Source: an uncultured Desulfovibrio sp. (GTDB taxonomy: Bacteria > Desulfobacterota > Desulfovibrionia > Desulfovibrionales > Desulfovibrionaceae). Taken from it: a stretch of 63,513 bases of DNA. Below the pieces are notes generated by a model. That model was given only the letters and a program-made list of their open reading frames with translations. It ran no database searches and was not told where the DNA came from. The stretch is taken from the NCBI RefSeq assembly GCF_944324935.1, contig NZ_CALUYG010000009.1, forward strand, positions 1-63,513, given 5' to 3'. The position numbers and the translations under genes are program-made. Of the stretch, positions 43,030 through 52,668 are shown one piece after another. Every line of letters starts with the position of its first letter. Position 1 is the stretch's first letter.

Positions 43030-44402
43030 TGGCCCGCCCCCGCAAGAATGCCGACGCGTCCCGCGCCTCCCTGCTGCCGGAAAGCGCCCCCCTGCCGGAG
43101 ATCCCCGTGCGGGAACAGCCCTACCCTCTGCCCGAGGGCTGGAAATGGGTGCGGCTGGGAGATGTTACACAAATTGCAAGCGGTGGGACACCTTCTTCCA
43201 AGACAAAAGAATTTTACGATAACGGTAATATCCCATGGTTATCACCAGCAGATTTATCAAACTATAATGCCGTATATATTTCACATGGCAAAAAAATGCT
43301 TACCCCTTTGGGACTCAAAAATTCTTCAGCACGCCTGCTTCCCTCAAATACAGTTTGTCTTTCTTCTCGTGCACCTATAGGTTATGTAGTTATAGCACAA
43401 AACCCGCTGTGCACAAATCAGGGATTTAAGAACTTTCTGCCTTCTCATTTATATATTCCTCGATTTCTCTACTGGTATTTAAAAGGGAGTAAACCGCTTC
43501 TTGAATCATATGCAAGCGGAACAACATTTCTTGAGTTGTCTGCCACAAAGGTTGCGCGTATCCCCTTCCCCCTCCCCCCGCGTGAGGAGCAAGAACGCAT
43601 CGTCGGACATATTGAATCCCTCTTTGCCCGGCTGGACGAGGCCCGGCAAAAGGCGGAAGCCGTGCGGGACAGTGTGGCCCTCCGCCGGGCTGCCATCCTG
43701 CACAAGGCGTTCACGGGAGAACTGACGGCCAAATGGCGGGAGGAGCAGGGGATAAGCAAGGAGAGTTGGAAAAAAAAAGACTTTGCCCACATCATTACGA
43801 ACATTGAGGCTGGGAAAAATGTGCGGTGTGAGGAAAGGCCTCCACGCGAAAATGAAGCAGGCATTATCAAGGTCAGTGCTGTAACGTGGGGTTTCTTTAA
43901 TGAAATGGAGAGCAAAACCTGTCCAGACCCATCATTATATAATGAAAACATTCAGATAAAAAAAGGAGACTTTTTATTTAGCCGGGCAAATACTCTTCAG
44001 CTAGTTGGAAATTGTGTCATCGTCGAAAATATTACAAAAAAATTGATGCTATCAGATAAAATACTTAGATTCTCTCTTGATGAATGCACACTAAAAAACT
44101 ATCTGCTGTTTTTTTCTCTGTCAGATCAATACAGAAGCCAAATTGAAAATGCCGCATCAGGCAATCAGGATGGAATGCGGAATATTTCGCAAAAGAAATT
44201 ACTGGGTCTGACCATCCCTCTCCCCACGCTTCCCGAACAGCGGGAAATCGTCCGCCTCCTCGACGATCTCCTCGGCAGGGAGCGGCGCATCGGGGAGGCC
44301 GCCGATGCCGTCGTGGCGCACATCGAGCGCATGAAAAAGGCCATCCTTGCCCGCGCCTTCCGGGGCGAGCTGGGCCGGGCGGACCGTCCGTCCCGTGCCT
44401 GA
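43029..44402 (+). CDS. hsdS: Type I restriction-modification specificity subunit HsdS
   Basis: This 457-residue protein has two target-recognition domains (about residues 30-180 and 255-400) separated by conserved helices (IPFPLPPREEQERIVGHIESLFARLDEARQKAEAV, about residues 178-212; matching LPTLPEQREIVRLLDDLLGRERRI at the end). Both recognition domains (about 43160-43560 and 43790-44200) are much more AT-rich than the flanking DNA, the usual sign of domain exchange by transfer. A run of nine A encodes three Lys at the start of the second domain. The start at 43029 was chosen for its TAATG overlap with hsdM; an earlier ATG in frame lies inside hsdM. Confidence 0.94.
   Translation: MARPRKNADASRASLLPESAPLPEIPVREQPYPLPEGWKWVRLGDVTQIASGGTPSSKTKEFYDNGNIPWLSPADLSNYNAVYISHGKKMLTPLGLKNSSARLLPSNTVCLSSRAPIGYVVIAQNPLCTNQGFKNFLPSHLYIPRFLYWYLKGSKPLLESYASGTTFLELSATKVARIPFPLPPREEQERIVGHIESLFARLDEARQKAEAVRDSVALRRAAILHKAFTGELTAKWREEQGISKESWKKKDFAHIITNIEAGKNVRCEERPPRENEAGIIKVSAVTWGFFNEMESKTCPDPSLYNENIQIKKGDFLFSRANTLQLVGNCVIVENITKKLMLSDKILRFSLDECTLKNYLLFFSLSDQYRSQIENAASGNQDGMRNISQKKLLGLTIPLPTLPEQREIVRLLDDLLGRERRIGEAADAVVAHIERMKKAILARAFRGELGRADRPSRA
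43770..43778 (+). repeat. Homopolymer of nine A in hsdS
   Basis: Nine consecutive A encode Lys248-Lys250 between the central conserved helices and the second recognition domain. A one-base slip would end translation soon after and leave a half-size HsdS with a single recognition domain. Confidence 0.7.
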
Positions 44403-44435
44403 CGCCTCCCCGCATCCCCTCGGAACGAGAACGCC

Positions 44436-45086
44436 ATGCCCGCCCATCCTCCCACCCCTCAGTCCTCCCCCAGTCGCGGCAAGGGCCGGCCCCGCGCCTT
44501 TGACCGGGCGCAGGCCCTGCACAAGGCGCTGGAGGTCTTCTGGCGGCGGGGCTATGCGCCCGCCTCCGTGGCGGAGCTGTGCGCGGCCATGTGCATCAAG
44601 CCTCCCAGTCTGTACGCCACGTTCGGCAACAAGGCCGCTCTCTTCCTCGAGGCGCTCCGCTACTATGAGCGGACCTACTGGGACGCCCCGGCCCGCCGCT
44701 TTCAGGAAGAGCCCGACGTGTACGCGGCCGTGGAGCGCTTTTTTCAGGATGCGGCGCGCATCCTGCTTTCGCCGCACACGCCCTGCGGCTGCATGGTGGT
44801 GCTGGCCGCCGTCAACATCGCCGAGTCCGAAACGGCGATCATCGCGGCCGTGCGCGAGCTCAGGCAGGCCACTCAGACCATGTTTGCCGACCGCCTGCGC
44901 CGGGCCGTCCAGGAGGGGCAGCTCCCCCCGCATACGCCCCTCGAGCCGCTGGCCGGCGCCCTGAACACCCTGCTCGAGGGCCTCTCCCTCCAGACCAGGA
45001 ACGACCTCTCCCTCTCCGCGCTCTCGGACATCGCGGGCCTCGCCGTCCGCCTGCTGCCGCCGCGCGCCTCCGCCACCGACCGTTAA
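44436..45086 (+). CDS. TetR-family transcriptional regulator
   Basis: This 216-residue regulator has an N-terminal helix-turn-helix (RAQALHKALEVFWRRGYAPASVAELCAAMCIKPPSLYATFGNKAALFLEAL, about residues 22-72) and a C-terminal helical ligand domain with CGCMVVLAAVN (about residues 125-135). The YERTYWDAPARRF segment fits the AcrR-like subgroup that senses electrophiles or dyes. It lies just upstream of two flavin-enzyme genes. A promoter embedded in a perfect palindrome follows, the likely target site. Confidence 0.88.
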   Translation: MPAHPPTPQSSPSRGKGRPRAFDRAQALHKALEVFWRRGYAPASVAELCAAMCIKPPSLYATFGNKAALFLEALRYYERTYWDAPARRFQEEPDVYAAVERFFQDAARILLSPHTPCGCMVVLAAVNIAESETAIIAAVRELRQATQTMFADRLRRAVQEGQLPPHTPLEPLAGALNTLLEGLSLQTRNDLSLSALSDIAGLAVRLLPPRASATDR

Positions 45087-45173
45087 TGCCCGCCGCCGAC
45101 CGCCGCTGCGCCTGCTGCTGCGCCTGACGCGCGCTGACGGCCGGCTTGCCCTCTCTCCGGCCTTCCTGGGTCA

Positions 45174-45208
45174 TTGACATTTTTTTAGTAGTCGTTAAAA
45201 AAATGTCA
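45174..45208 (+). promoter_or_regulatory. Promoter inside a perfect palindrome, likely TetR operator
   Basis: The 13-base arm tgacattttttta (45175-45187) is repeated as its exact reverse complement at 45196-45208 around gtagtcgt. TTGACA (45174-45179) and TAAAAA (45196-45201) with 16 bases between form a sigma70-like promoter for the flavodoxin-fold gene starting at 45298. A repressor bound to the dyad would cover both hexamers. Confidence 0.75.
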
Positions 45209-45297
45209 TGCGCGGCACGGCCGGGCAGTGCCCGCGCCCCCCTCCGCACGGCCGCCGTCCGCGCAGCCGCCATTTCCCGCATAGAAGGAGAACGACC

Positions 45298-45852
45298 ATG
45301 AGCAAGAACATCGTCATCTTGAACGGAAGCCCCCGCCGGCACGGCAATACGTCCATGCTCTGCGACGCCTTTGCCGAGGGCGTGGCCGAGGCCGGACACA
45401 TCGTCACCCGCTTCGATCTGCAGCAGATGGACATACGCGGCTGTCTCGGCTGCGTGAAGGGCGGCAGGGATGCCGCTCACCCCTGCGTGCAAAAGGACGA
45501 CATGGCGGCCATTTACCCGGCCTATACGGCGGCGGATGTGCTCGTGCTGGCCTCGCCGATGTATTATTGGGGCTTTTCCGGCCAGCTCAAGACCGCTTTT
45601 GACCGCCTGTTTGCCGTGGCCGAATGCCAACCCGGCTACGCCAATCCGCGCAAGGACTGCGTGCTCCTCATGGCGGCGGAAGGCAACAGCCCGGAGAACT
45701 GGAAACCGGTGCTGGACTACTACCACGCCCTGCTCGGCTTCCTCCACTGGCGGGACTGCGGACAGGTGCTGGCCGGAGGCGTCTTTGAGGCGGGCGCGGT
45801 GGCCGGACATCCCGCCGTGCGGGAAGCCCGCACGCTCGGGGCCTCCCTGTAA
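45298..45852 (+). CDS. Cytosolic flavodoxin-fold NAD(P)H/FMN oxidoreductase
   Basis: This 184-residue protein begins MSKNIVILNGSPRRHGNTSMLCDAF, the FMN phosphate-binding loop, with LGCVKGG and VLASPMYYWGFSGQLKTAFDRLF as in NADPH-dependent FMN or quinone reductases. No signal peptide is present. gaaggagaacgacc precedes the ATG. It is probably the first gene of a TetR-controlled unit with the flavin reductase 77 bases downstream, reducing quinones, nitro compounds or other electrophiles. Confidence 0.87.
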   Translation: MSKNIVILNGSPRRHGNTSMLCDAFAEGVAEAGHIVTRFDLQQMDIRGCLGCVKGGRDAAHPCVQKDDMAAIYPAYTAADVLVLASPMYYWGFSGQLKTAFDRLFAVAECQPGYANPRKDCVLLMAAEGNSPENWKPVLDYYHALLGFLHWRDCGQVLAGGVFEAGAVAGHPAVREARTLGASL

Positions 45853-45929
45853 CACACAACCGCCGGCGCGCCGCGGTCCAGCACGGCCACGACCCGCCGG
45901 CCACACCAGCACTCCCCAAGGAGAACGCC

Positions 45930-46433
45930 ATGCGATCCCTCTCGCTTCCTGATGCGACGAAGCATACTTCCCCCAATCCGGTATCGCTCATCTGCTCCCT
46001 CACGCCCGACGGCAGGACCAATCTTGCCACCGTTTCCTGGTGGACCTGCCTGAGCCTGGAACCGGAAACCATCGGCTTTGCCATGATGAAGCCCTCCCAT
46101 ACCGGCGAACTGGTGCGCGGCACGCGACAGGCCGTGCTCACCATCCCCGGCGTGCCGCTGGCGCGCGCCGTCATGCAGTGCGGCAGCACGACCGGCAGAA
46201 CGCAGGACAAGGCAACGACAGTCGACATCGCGCTGATGGAACTGCCGGACTGCGCCATCCGTATTCCCGCGCACAGCGTTGTGGCCATACAGTGCCGCCT
46301 GCGGGAGCACATCGACGTCGGCGATCACTATTTCCACATCTGCGACGTGGAGCGCGTCCTTGCCGATGCGGACGAGGCCCCTCTCTTCGCCTGGATGGGC
46401 TATGCCAGGATCGCCCCGGCCCGGCAGGCGTGA
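45930..46433 (+). CDS. Flavin reductase / flavoredoxin-like FMN protein
   Basis: This 167-residue protein shows the flavin-reductase-like split barrel: NPVSLICSLTPDGRTNLATVSWWTCLSLEPETIGFAMMKPSHT (about residues 16-58) and the C-terminal HYFHICDVERVLAD. Flavoredoxins of this group in sulfate reducers bind FMN and pass electrons to small partners. A strong aaggagaacgcc precedes the ATG. It is the last gene before the terminator at 46476-46530. Confidence 0.85.
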   Translation: MRSLSLPDATKHTSPNPVSLICSLTPDGRTNLATVSWWTCLSLEPETIGFAMMKPSHTGELVRGTRQAVLTIPGVPLARAVMQCGSTTGRTQDKATTVDIALMELPDCAIRIPAHSVVAIQCRLREHIDVGDHYFHICDVERVLADADEAPLFAWMGYARIAPARQA

Positions 46434-46475
46434 GTCAGCCCCCCTGACCGGGCGGCGTGACGCATGACGCCCCAG

Positions 46476-46530
46476 ACACCTTTCCGGCACGCCGCGGGAC
46501 GCGGATCCCCCCTGCCGGAAAGGTGTTTTT
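46476..46530 (+). terminator. Rho-independent terminator after the flavin reductase gene
   Basis: acacctttccggca (46476-46489) pairs perfectly with tgccggaaaggtgt (46513-46526), and five T end the structure (46526-46530). This is the most convincing intrinsic terminator in the window. Between it and the cupin gene (46531-46775) no gene is seen. Confidence 0.88.
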
Positions 46531-46775
46531 GCATCCGCACCTTGCGGCCCACGCTGCGGCATGGACAGGGGCCGCTTTGCAGCGCACCGCAGCCGTGCCG
46601 CAAGGACGACGGGGCCTCCTCCCGGACGCCGCCCGGACGGTGAAGCGCCTGCCGGCGTCACGGGACGAACGCCTGCGAGGATCAGGCAAGAAGTTGCAAG
46701 TATCGTGGCTGGCCCGCCGGGCGTCGCGGCGTATGCTCTCTTCATCACGAACACTCGTCACAGGGAGGAAGCATT

Positions 46776-47270
46776 ATGAAAAAAACCGTACTCGCCGGCC
46801 TGCTTTCCGTTTCCGCGGCCGCCGCCATGACGGCCGCCCAGCCCGCTCTGGCCGAGCCCGACAAAGGTCAGACCATCATCCGCGGCGGCGAACAGGCCGC
46901 CGTCAAGGGATCGCCCCAGTTCTTCACCGGCAGCGTCCGCATCGATCCGCTCTATCCCGCCAACAACGCCATGCGCTCCAGCGGCGGCAGCGTGACCTTT
47001 GAGCCCGGCGCGCGTTCGCACTGGCATGTCCATCCGGTGGGACAGGTGCTCATCGTCACGTCCGGCGTGGGCAGAACGCAGGAGTGGGGCAAGCCCGTCC
47101 AGGAGATCCGGGCCGGAGATGTCGTCATATGCCCCGTGGGCGTCAAGCACTGGCACGGCGCGGCCCCCAACAGCGCCATGACCCATATCTCCATCTGCGA
47201 GGAAAAGGAGCCCGGCAAGGTCGTCGAATGGATGGAGGAAGTGACGGACGCCCAGTACAACGGCAATTAG
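46776..47270 (+). CDS. Secreted single-domain cupin
   Basis: This 164-residue protein has a signal peptide (KKTVLAGLLSVSAAAAMTAAQPALAE) and a cupin barrel with metal-binding His residues in SHWHVHPVGQVLIVTSGVG (about residues 77-95) and VGVKHWHGAAPNS. The C-terminus VVEWMEEVTDAQY is that of small periplasmic cupins often found beside carboxymuconolactone decarboxylase family genes. The exact reaction is unknown. agggaggaagcatt precedes the ATG. It opens the second part of the redox module. Confidence 0.87.
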   Translation: MKKTVLAGLLSVSAAAAMTAAQPALAEPDKGQTIIRGGEQAAVKGSPQFFTGSVRIDPLYPANNAMRSSGGSVTFEPGARSHWHVHPVGQVLIVTSGVGRTQEWGKPVQEIRAGDVVICPVGVKHWHGAAPNSAMTHISICEEKEPGKVVEWMEEVTDAQYNGN

Positions 47271-47286
47271 GCGTCATGCGGGCTTT

Positions 47287-47319
47287 CCCCGACCGGGCCG
47301 ACTGTCGCCCCGGTCGGGG
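47287..47319 (+). terminator. Hairpin between the cupin and aldo/keto reductase genes
   Basis: An 11-bp perfect stem (47287-47297 with 47309-47319) lies 17 bases after the cupin stop, without a T-run. It may limit read-through or mark an mRNA processing site. Confidence 0.4.
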
Positions 47320-47363
47320 CCGGCATGGCGCTGTTAGTTCTCAAGCAACAAGGGAGTACCTTC

Positions 47364-48551
<1,188 letters not shown>

Positions 48552-48584
48552 GCCCGGGATGCGGAGCGAACAAGGAGCGGAAAA

Positions 48585-49634
48585 ATGACACGGGAAATGA
48601 TGACAGCCGGGGTGCTGACCGGCCCCCGGCGCGTGGAGATCCGGCAGGTCCCCGTCCCGCCGGTAACGCCGGGGATGCTCAAGATACGAGTGTCGGCCTG
48701 CGGCGTCTGCGGCAGCGACATCCATCTGTGGCAAGCCGGCAGAGGCTGGAACACGGAGCCCATCGCCGATTTCCATATGGGGCACGAGTTCTGCGGCGTG
48801 GTGGTCGATCCCGGCGACAGCGATCTCCGGATCGGCGAACGCGTCGCCTTCTGGGCAAATCTGTACTGCGGACAGTGCGACATGTGCCGCAGCGGCAGGG
48901 AACAGCTCTGCCGGGAAGTCGACGGAAGGCGGTATATCGGTTTTGTCTGCAACGGCGGCTATGCGGAATACTTCGTGGGCCCGGCCCGCAATGCCCATCG
49001 TCTGCCGGATGCCGTATCGGACGTGGCGGCCGGGCTCATCGACCCGCTCATGGTCGCGTATCATGCCGTCCGGCGATCCCGCCTGAAGCTGCACGACAAG
49101 GTGCTGGTGGTCGGCAGCGGCATCATCGCCCAGCTCGTGGGCGGGCTGGCCAGACGGGCGGGAGCCTCCTGCCTGACCATGTCCCGCATCGACGACCGTC
49201 AGCTGAAAAAAGCGCGGGAAATAGGCGACTTCACCCACTATCTGGACGGCAATGCCCCGGATCGGGCGGCCCTGATGCGGGAACTGTCCGCGGGCGGCTT
49301 TGACGTGGCGTTCGAGGCGGTCGGCTCGGCGGAGGCGCTGGCGACCTGTCTGGACGGCGTGCGCCCCGGCGGCGAGATCGTCCTTATCGGCAACAGCATG
49401 ACGCCCGACATCCCCTTTGCGCTCAACAGGGCCGTCCTGCATGAGATACGCCTCACCGGCAGCGTCTCCTGTACGCGGGCGGAGTTTGCGCGGACCATCG
49501 ACCTCATTGCCGGAGGAAGCATCGACGTGACGCGCTATGTGACCGATGTGCTGCCCCTCTCGCACTTGCAGCAGGCCTTTGAACGGCAGATCTCCCCCAC
49601 GGGGAACGTCCTGAAAACCATCATCCGGCCCTGA
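48585..49634 (+). CDS. Zinc-dependent medium-chain alcohol dehydrogenase
   Basis: This 349-residue MDR enzyme has catalytic-zinc ligands in ACGVCGSDIH (about residues 38-47) and GHEFCGVV, four structural-zinc cysteines in YCGQCDMCRSGREQLC (about residues 94-109) and the Rossmann motif VLVVGSGIIAQLVGG (about residues 171-185). It oxidises an alcohol or polyol with NAD(P); sorbitol- or threonine-dehydrogenase-like members look alike, so the substrate is open. aaggagcggaaaa precedes the ATG. The next gene follows closely. Confidence 0.88.
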   Translation: MTREMMTAGVLTGPRRVEIRQVPVPPVTPGMLKIRVSACGVCGSDIHLWQAGRGWNTEPIADFHMGHEFCGVVVDPGDSDLRIGERVAFWANLYCGQCDMCRSGREQLCREVDGRRYIGFVCNGGYAEYFVGPARNAHRLPDAVSDVAAGLIDPLMVAYHAVRRSRLKLHDKVLVVGSGIIAQLVGGLARRAGASCLTMSRIDDRQLKKAREIGDFTHYLDGNAPDRAALMRELSAGGFDVAFEAVGSAEALATCLDGVRPGGEIVLIGNSMTPDIPFALNRAVLHEIRLTGSVSCTRAEFARTIDLIAGGSIDVTRYVTDVLPLSHLQQAFERQISPTGNVLKTIIRP

Positions 49635-49663
49635 TGCCGCACAACCTCCCGGAGGTATGCACC

Positions 49664-50548
49664 ATGACCACCCGCCGGCGCTCACGCCCGCACCTGCCCC
49701 TTTTTTTTTTTTTTTTCCTTGACCTTGCCGCGGGCCTGCTTTCCGCAACGCACCCGGCGCTGGCCGACAGCCCGGACAGGAGACCCGCCATGCAACGTAC
49801 CATGAAAAAATTCCTGGGGACCGATCAAACGCCGCTCGCCACGACCGACCCTGAACTTGCCGCCATACGGGACAGGCTCGTGTACGGCGAGATCATGCAG
49901 CGCGGCAGCCTCACCGACACGCAGCGCCTGCTTGTCACGCTGGTCGCTCTGGCCGCCAACCGCACGCCGGACGGCATGGACGCCCAGGTCCGGGCCGCCC
50001 TGCGCGCTGGCGCGACGCCCGTGGAGATCAAGGAAGCGCTGTACCAGTGCGCGCCGTACATCGGCTTTCCGGCCACGGAAGCCGCCCTGCGCGTGGTCAA
50101 CGACGTTTTTGCCGCCGAAGGCATCGCCCTGCCGACGGCGCCTCAGGCGACAGTGTCCGAAGCGTCCCGCTTTGCCGACGGCCTGCGCGTGCAAAAACGC
50201 ATCTTCGGCGACGCCATCGACGCCATGCACCGCAACACGCCGCCCGCCCAGCTCCCCATTATGAAGGACTATCTTTCGGCCTTCTGCTTCGGGGACATCT
50301 ACACCCGCACGGGGCTTGATCTGAAGACCCGCGAACTGCTGACCTTTTCCATCATCGCGGCCCTCGGCGGCTGCGACGCTCAGGTCCGGGCGCATGTGCA
50401 GGGCAACGTCAACGTGGGCAACAGCAAGGACGACCTCATCGACGCCCTGGCCCAGCTCCTGCCCTGCATCGGCTTTCCCCGCACGCTGAACGCCCTGGCC
50501 TGCGTCAATGCCGTCATCCCCGAAAAGAACGCCGACGCCGGCAAGTAG
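49664..50548 (+). CDS. Secreted carboxymuconolactone-decarboxylase-family protein with poly-T tract
   Basis: This 294-residue protein carries two CMD/AhpD-like domains (TDTQRLLVTLVALAANRTPDGMDAQVRAALRAGATPVEIKEALYQCAPYIGFP, then LDLKTRELLTFSIIAALGGCDAQVRAHVQGNVNVGNSKDDLIDALAQLLPCIGFPR). The N-terminus from ATG 49664 (ggagg 8 bases upstream) is a signal peptide whose core is six Phe encoded by a run of 16 T. A second in-frame ATG at 49790, with caggag 7 bases before it, would give a 252-residue cytosolic form without the tract. The family often acts in redox or thiol chemistry. It ends in TAG. Confidence 0.85.
   Translation: MTTRRRSRPHLPLFFFFFLDLAAGLLSATHPALADSPDRRPAMQRTMKKFLGTDQTPLATTDPELAAIRDRLVYGEIMQRGSLTDTQRLLVTLVALAANRTPDGMDAQVRAALRAGATPVEIKEALYQCAPYIGFPATEAALRVVNDVFAAEGIALPTAPQATVSEASRFADGLRVQKRIFGDAIDAMHRNTPPAQLPIMKDYLSAFCFGDIYTRTGLDLKTRELLTFSIIAALGGCDAQVRAHVQGNVNVGNSKDDLIDALAQLLPCIGFPRTLNALACVNAVIPEKNADAGK
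49701..49716 (+). repeat. Homopolymer of sixteen T in a coding region
   Basis: Sixteen consecutive T lie at codons 13-18 of the secreted CMD-family gene, in the hydrophobic core of the signal peptide. Such tracts are prone to slipped-strand mispairing; a change not divisible by three would remove the secreted form. Confidence 0.85.
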
Positions 50549-50593
50549 CGCTCGCGGGGCCCCACCAGGGAGACCCCATCAAGGAGATCCCCC

Positions 50594-51241
50594 ATGAACG
50601 AAACACACCACACCCCGCCCCAGTACGCCCGCCCTGCTCACGCTGAGGGAAGCGGCCTCCGCGCCCGGCGGGAATTCCTGCGCACTGTCGCCCTCGGCGT
50701 CGCGGCCGTCGCCGCGGCCCCGCTGCTGCGCGGACATGCGGCGCACGCCGCCGCTCAAGGAGGAAAGTCCATGCTGATCGTCCATTTTTCCCACTCCGGC
50801 AATACGCGCCGCCTTGCCGCGTGCATCCAGCGGCTGACAGGCGGCGACAGCGCGGAGATCCGCCCCCTGACCCCCTATCCGCGGGACTATGACGCCGTGG
50901 TGGATATGGCCAAACAGGAGCAGCGGCGCAACGTCCGGCCGGCCATCGCGCCCATGCAGCCGAACCCGGCGGACTACGACACCCTGTTTCTCGGCTATCC
51001 CAACTGGTGGGGGACCTTTCCCATGCCGGTGGCGACCTTTCTGGAAAGCTATCCGGTGGGCGGCAGGACGCTCGTCCCCTTCTGCACCCATGAAGGCAGC
51101 CGCCTGGGCAAAAGCGAGCAGGATCTCCGGCGGCTCTGCCCGCAGGCCCGCCTTTTGAAGGGCTTTGAGGTGCGCGGATCGCGCGTGGACGGCGCGGAAC
51201 CGGCCGTGAAAGCCTGGCTGACGGAGCTGGGGCTGATCTGA
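50594..51241 (+). CDS. Tat-exported flavodoxin
   Basis: This 215-residue protein has a Tat signal (RARREFLRTVALGVAAVAAAPLLRG, about residues 23-47) and a flavodoxin domain beginning SMLIVHFSHSGNTRRLAACIQRL (FMN loop SHSGNT), with YDTLFLGYPNWWGTFPMPVATFLE and VPFCTHEGSRLG. This subfamily is common beside aldo/keto reductases and AraC regulators. It is the third signal-bearing enzyme in a row in this module, so the pathway probably acts in the periplasm. aaggagatccccc precedes the ATG. Confidence 0.88.
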   Translation: MNETHHTPPQYARPAHAEGSGLRARREFLRTVALGVAAVAAAPLLRGHAAHAAAQGGKSMLIVHFSHSGNTRRLAACIQRLTGGDSAEIRPLTPYPRDYDAVVDMAKQEQRRNVRPAIAPMQPNPADYDTLFLGYPNWWGTFPMPVATFLESYPVGGRTLVPFCTHEGSRLGKSEQDLRRLCPQARLLKGFEVRGSRVDGAEPAVKAWLTELGLI

Positions 51242-51263
51242 AGCGCCGCCGTCCCTTCCCCCC

Positions 51264-51303
51264 CGGCCTGCCGCCGTCCTTTTCCGGTGACGGCGGCAGG
51301 CCG
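51264..51303. terminator. Bidirectional hairpin between convergent flavodoxin and araC genes
   Basis: A perfect 15-bp stem (51264-51278 with 51289-51303) lies between the two convergent genes. Short T-runs occur in the loop and the 3' flank. It would terminate both transcripts. Confidence 0.7.
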
Positions 51304-51352
51304 TTCGCATTTACGCCCGTGCCGGAACCCGGGAGGGGGCAGCGTCCGTTCC

Positions 51353-52321
51353 TTACCCGCCGTCGGCGGGACAGGCGGCGCGCTTTGCCGGGGGCTCGGG
51401 CCGGCCGGACAGCGCTGCCGTGCCCCGGCGGCGATGCGTATCCCGCAGCGGGGGTTCGCCGAACTCCCGCTTGTACTCCCGGGTGAACTGGGTGATGCTC
51501 TCGTATCCCACCTTGAAGGCCGCCGCCGAGGCCCGCTCGTTTTCAAACAGCATGAGGCGCTGTGCTTCATACAGCCGCAGCTGCTTCTGATATTGCAACG
51601 GACTGAGCCCCGTGAGCAGCTTGAAGCAGCGATGCAGATTGGCCGTCGACATGTTGACCTGACGCGCCAGCGTGGCGATACGCAGCGTGGTTCTGTAGTT
51701 CCGGCGGATCCATTCGACCGCCTGCATGGCCTGATGGTTCTGCGTTCCCAGGGTGTTCAGCCGCCGCAGGATATGGCCGTGCGGACTGATCAACAGCAGA
51801 TAATGCAATTCGCGCAGCATCATGGGCGCGCGAAGAGCTATCTGCTCCGGCTTTTCCAGCAGCTCGATGAGGCGGAGGAACATCTCCAGAATATCGGGAT
51901 GGGTATCCGCAACGGATACGCCGGTCATCTCGTCCGTTCCCGCCTCAGTCCCCCGGGGCATCTCCGCCGTCAGCGCGGCCAGCAGCGGCTTGTCCAGATA
52001 GCAGTAGCAGAAGAGGAAGGGCTCCTCCGGCGTCGGGCCCTCCACATACGAGGAAATGGGCATATCCACGGCGGCCACGATGCTCTGGCTGGCGGAATAG
52101 ACATATTCCCGACCGCCCATGTACGAATGCTTCGTGCCCTGCACCACCAGCCCCACCAGCGGCTTTTCAAAGCATTTTTCGGGTGTGCCCGTCTCCTCGC
52201 GCCGCGCAAGGCTAAAGCCCTCGATGGCCGTGGGCAGGATGCCGGGCCGCGGCAGATAGTGCAGGAGCTTTTCCCTGATGCGGGCATTCAGGCGGCTTGC
52301 GCGATCAAAATCATCCGGCAT
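51353..52321 (-). CDS. AraC-family regulator (YqhC-like) of the second redox module
   Basis: This 322-residue protein has the AraC_N-type domain (PTAIEGFSLARREETGTPEKCFEKPLVGLVVQGTKHS) and two C-terminal helix-turn-helix motifs (LRIATLARQVNMSTANLHRCFKLLTGLSPLQYQKQLRLYEAQRLM; AAFKVGYESITQFTREYKREFG). It is clearly related to the regulator at 17.7 kb, sharing the core LSPLQYQKQLRLYEAQRLML pattern. It is convergent with the flavodoxin gene and likely controls the module. ATG 52321 has gaggag 9 bases upstream; ATG 52330 directly abuts it. Confidence 0.88.
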   Translation of the reverse strand: MPDDFDRASRLNARIREKLLHYLPRPGILPTAIEGFSLARREETGTPEKCFEKPLVGLVVQGTKHSYMGGREYVYSASQSIVAAVDMPISSYVEGPTPEEPFLFCYCYLDKPLLAALTAEMPRGTEAGTDEMTGVSVADTHPDILEMFLRLIELLEKPEQIALRAPMMLRELHYLLLISPHGHILRRLNTLGTQNHQAMQAVEWIRRNYRTTLRIATLARQVNMSTANLHRCFKLLTGLSPLQYQKQLRLYEAQRLMLFENERASAAAFKVGYESITQFTREYKREFGEPPLRDTHRRRGTAALSGRPEPPAKRAACPADGG

Positions 52322-52668
52322 GCTTGTCATCTCCTCGACGCATTGGGCGTGTATGACGCGCTTTCCGTACGGAGCCGCGCGCCTTTCCGGTGAGCGTCCG
52401 CCATCCTACCCGACTTGACCGCAACAGTCGAGACGCCGCGCCGGCCGCCTGTCCCACCCGGCCCGCAGCGCCTGTCAGCCCGACCCGCATCCCTCGCGCA
52501 TTTTGCCGCCGTCCGGCCAGCACAGGCGGGAAATGTGTACTATGCAATACATATCATATTGAAATATAATGGAAAATTTAAATAGTGCATATATATAAAA
52601 AACTATATCAAAAGAAGGTTTCTTTCCACGACCACGAGCTGCCGTCGCATCGGCAGAGGATGGCTATC
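52322..52668. other. Intergenic region with AT-rich leader, no intact gene
   Basis: This 347-base gap lies between the araC-family gene and the truncated exporter gene. Bases 52322-52530 are GC-rich with no gene seen. Bases 52535-52620 are strikingly AT-rich (gaaatataatggaaaattt, atatataaaaaactatatc), unlike nearly all surrounding DNA, and could hold promoters or mark imported DNA. Confidence 0.4.
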
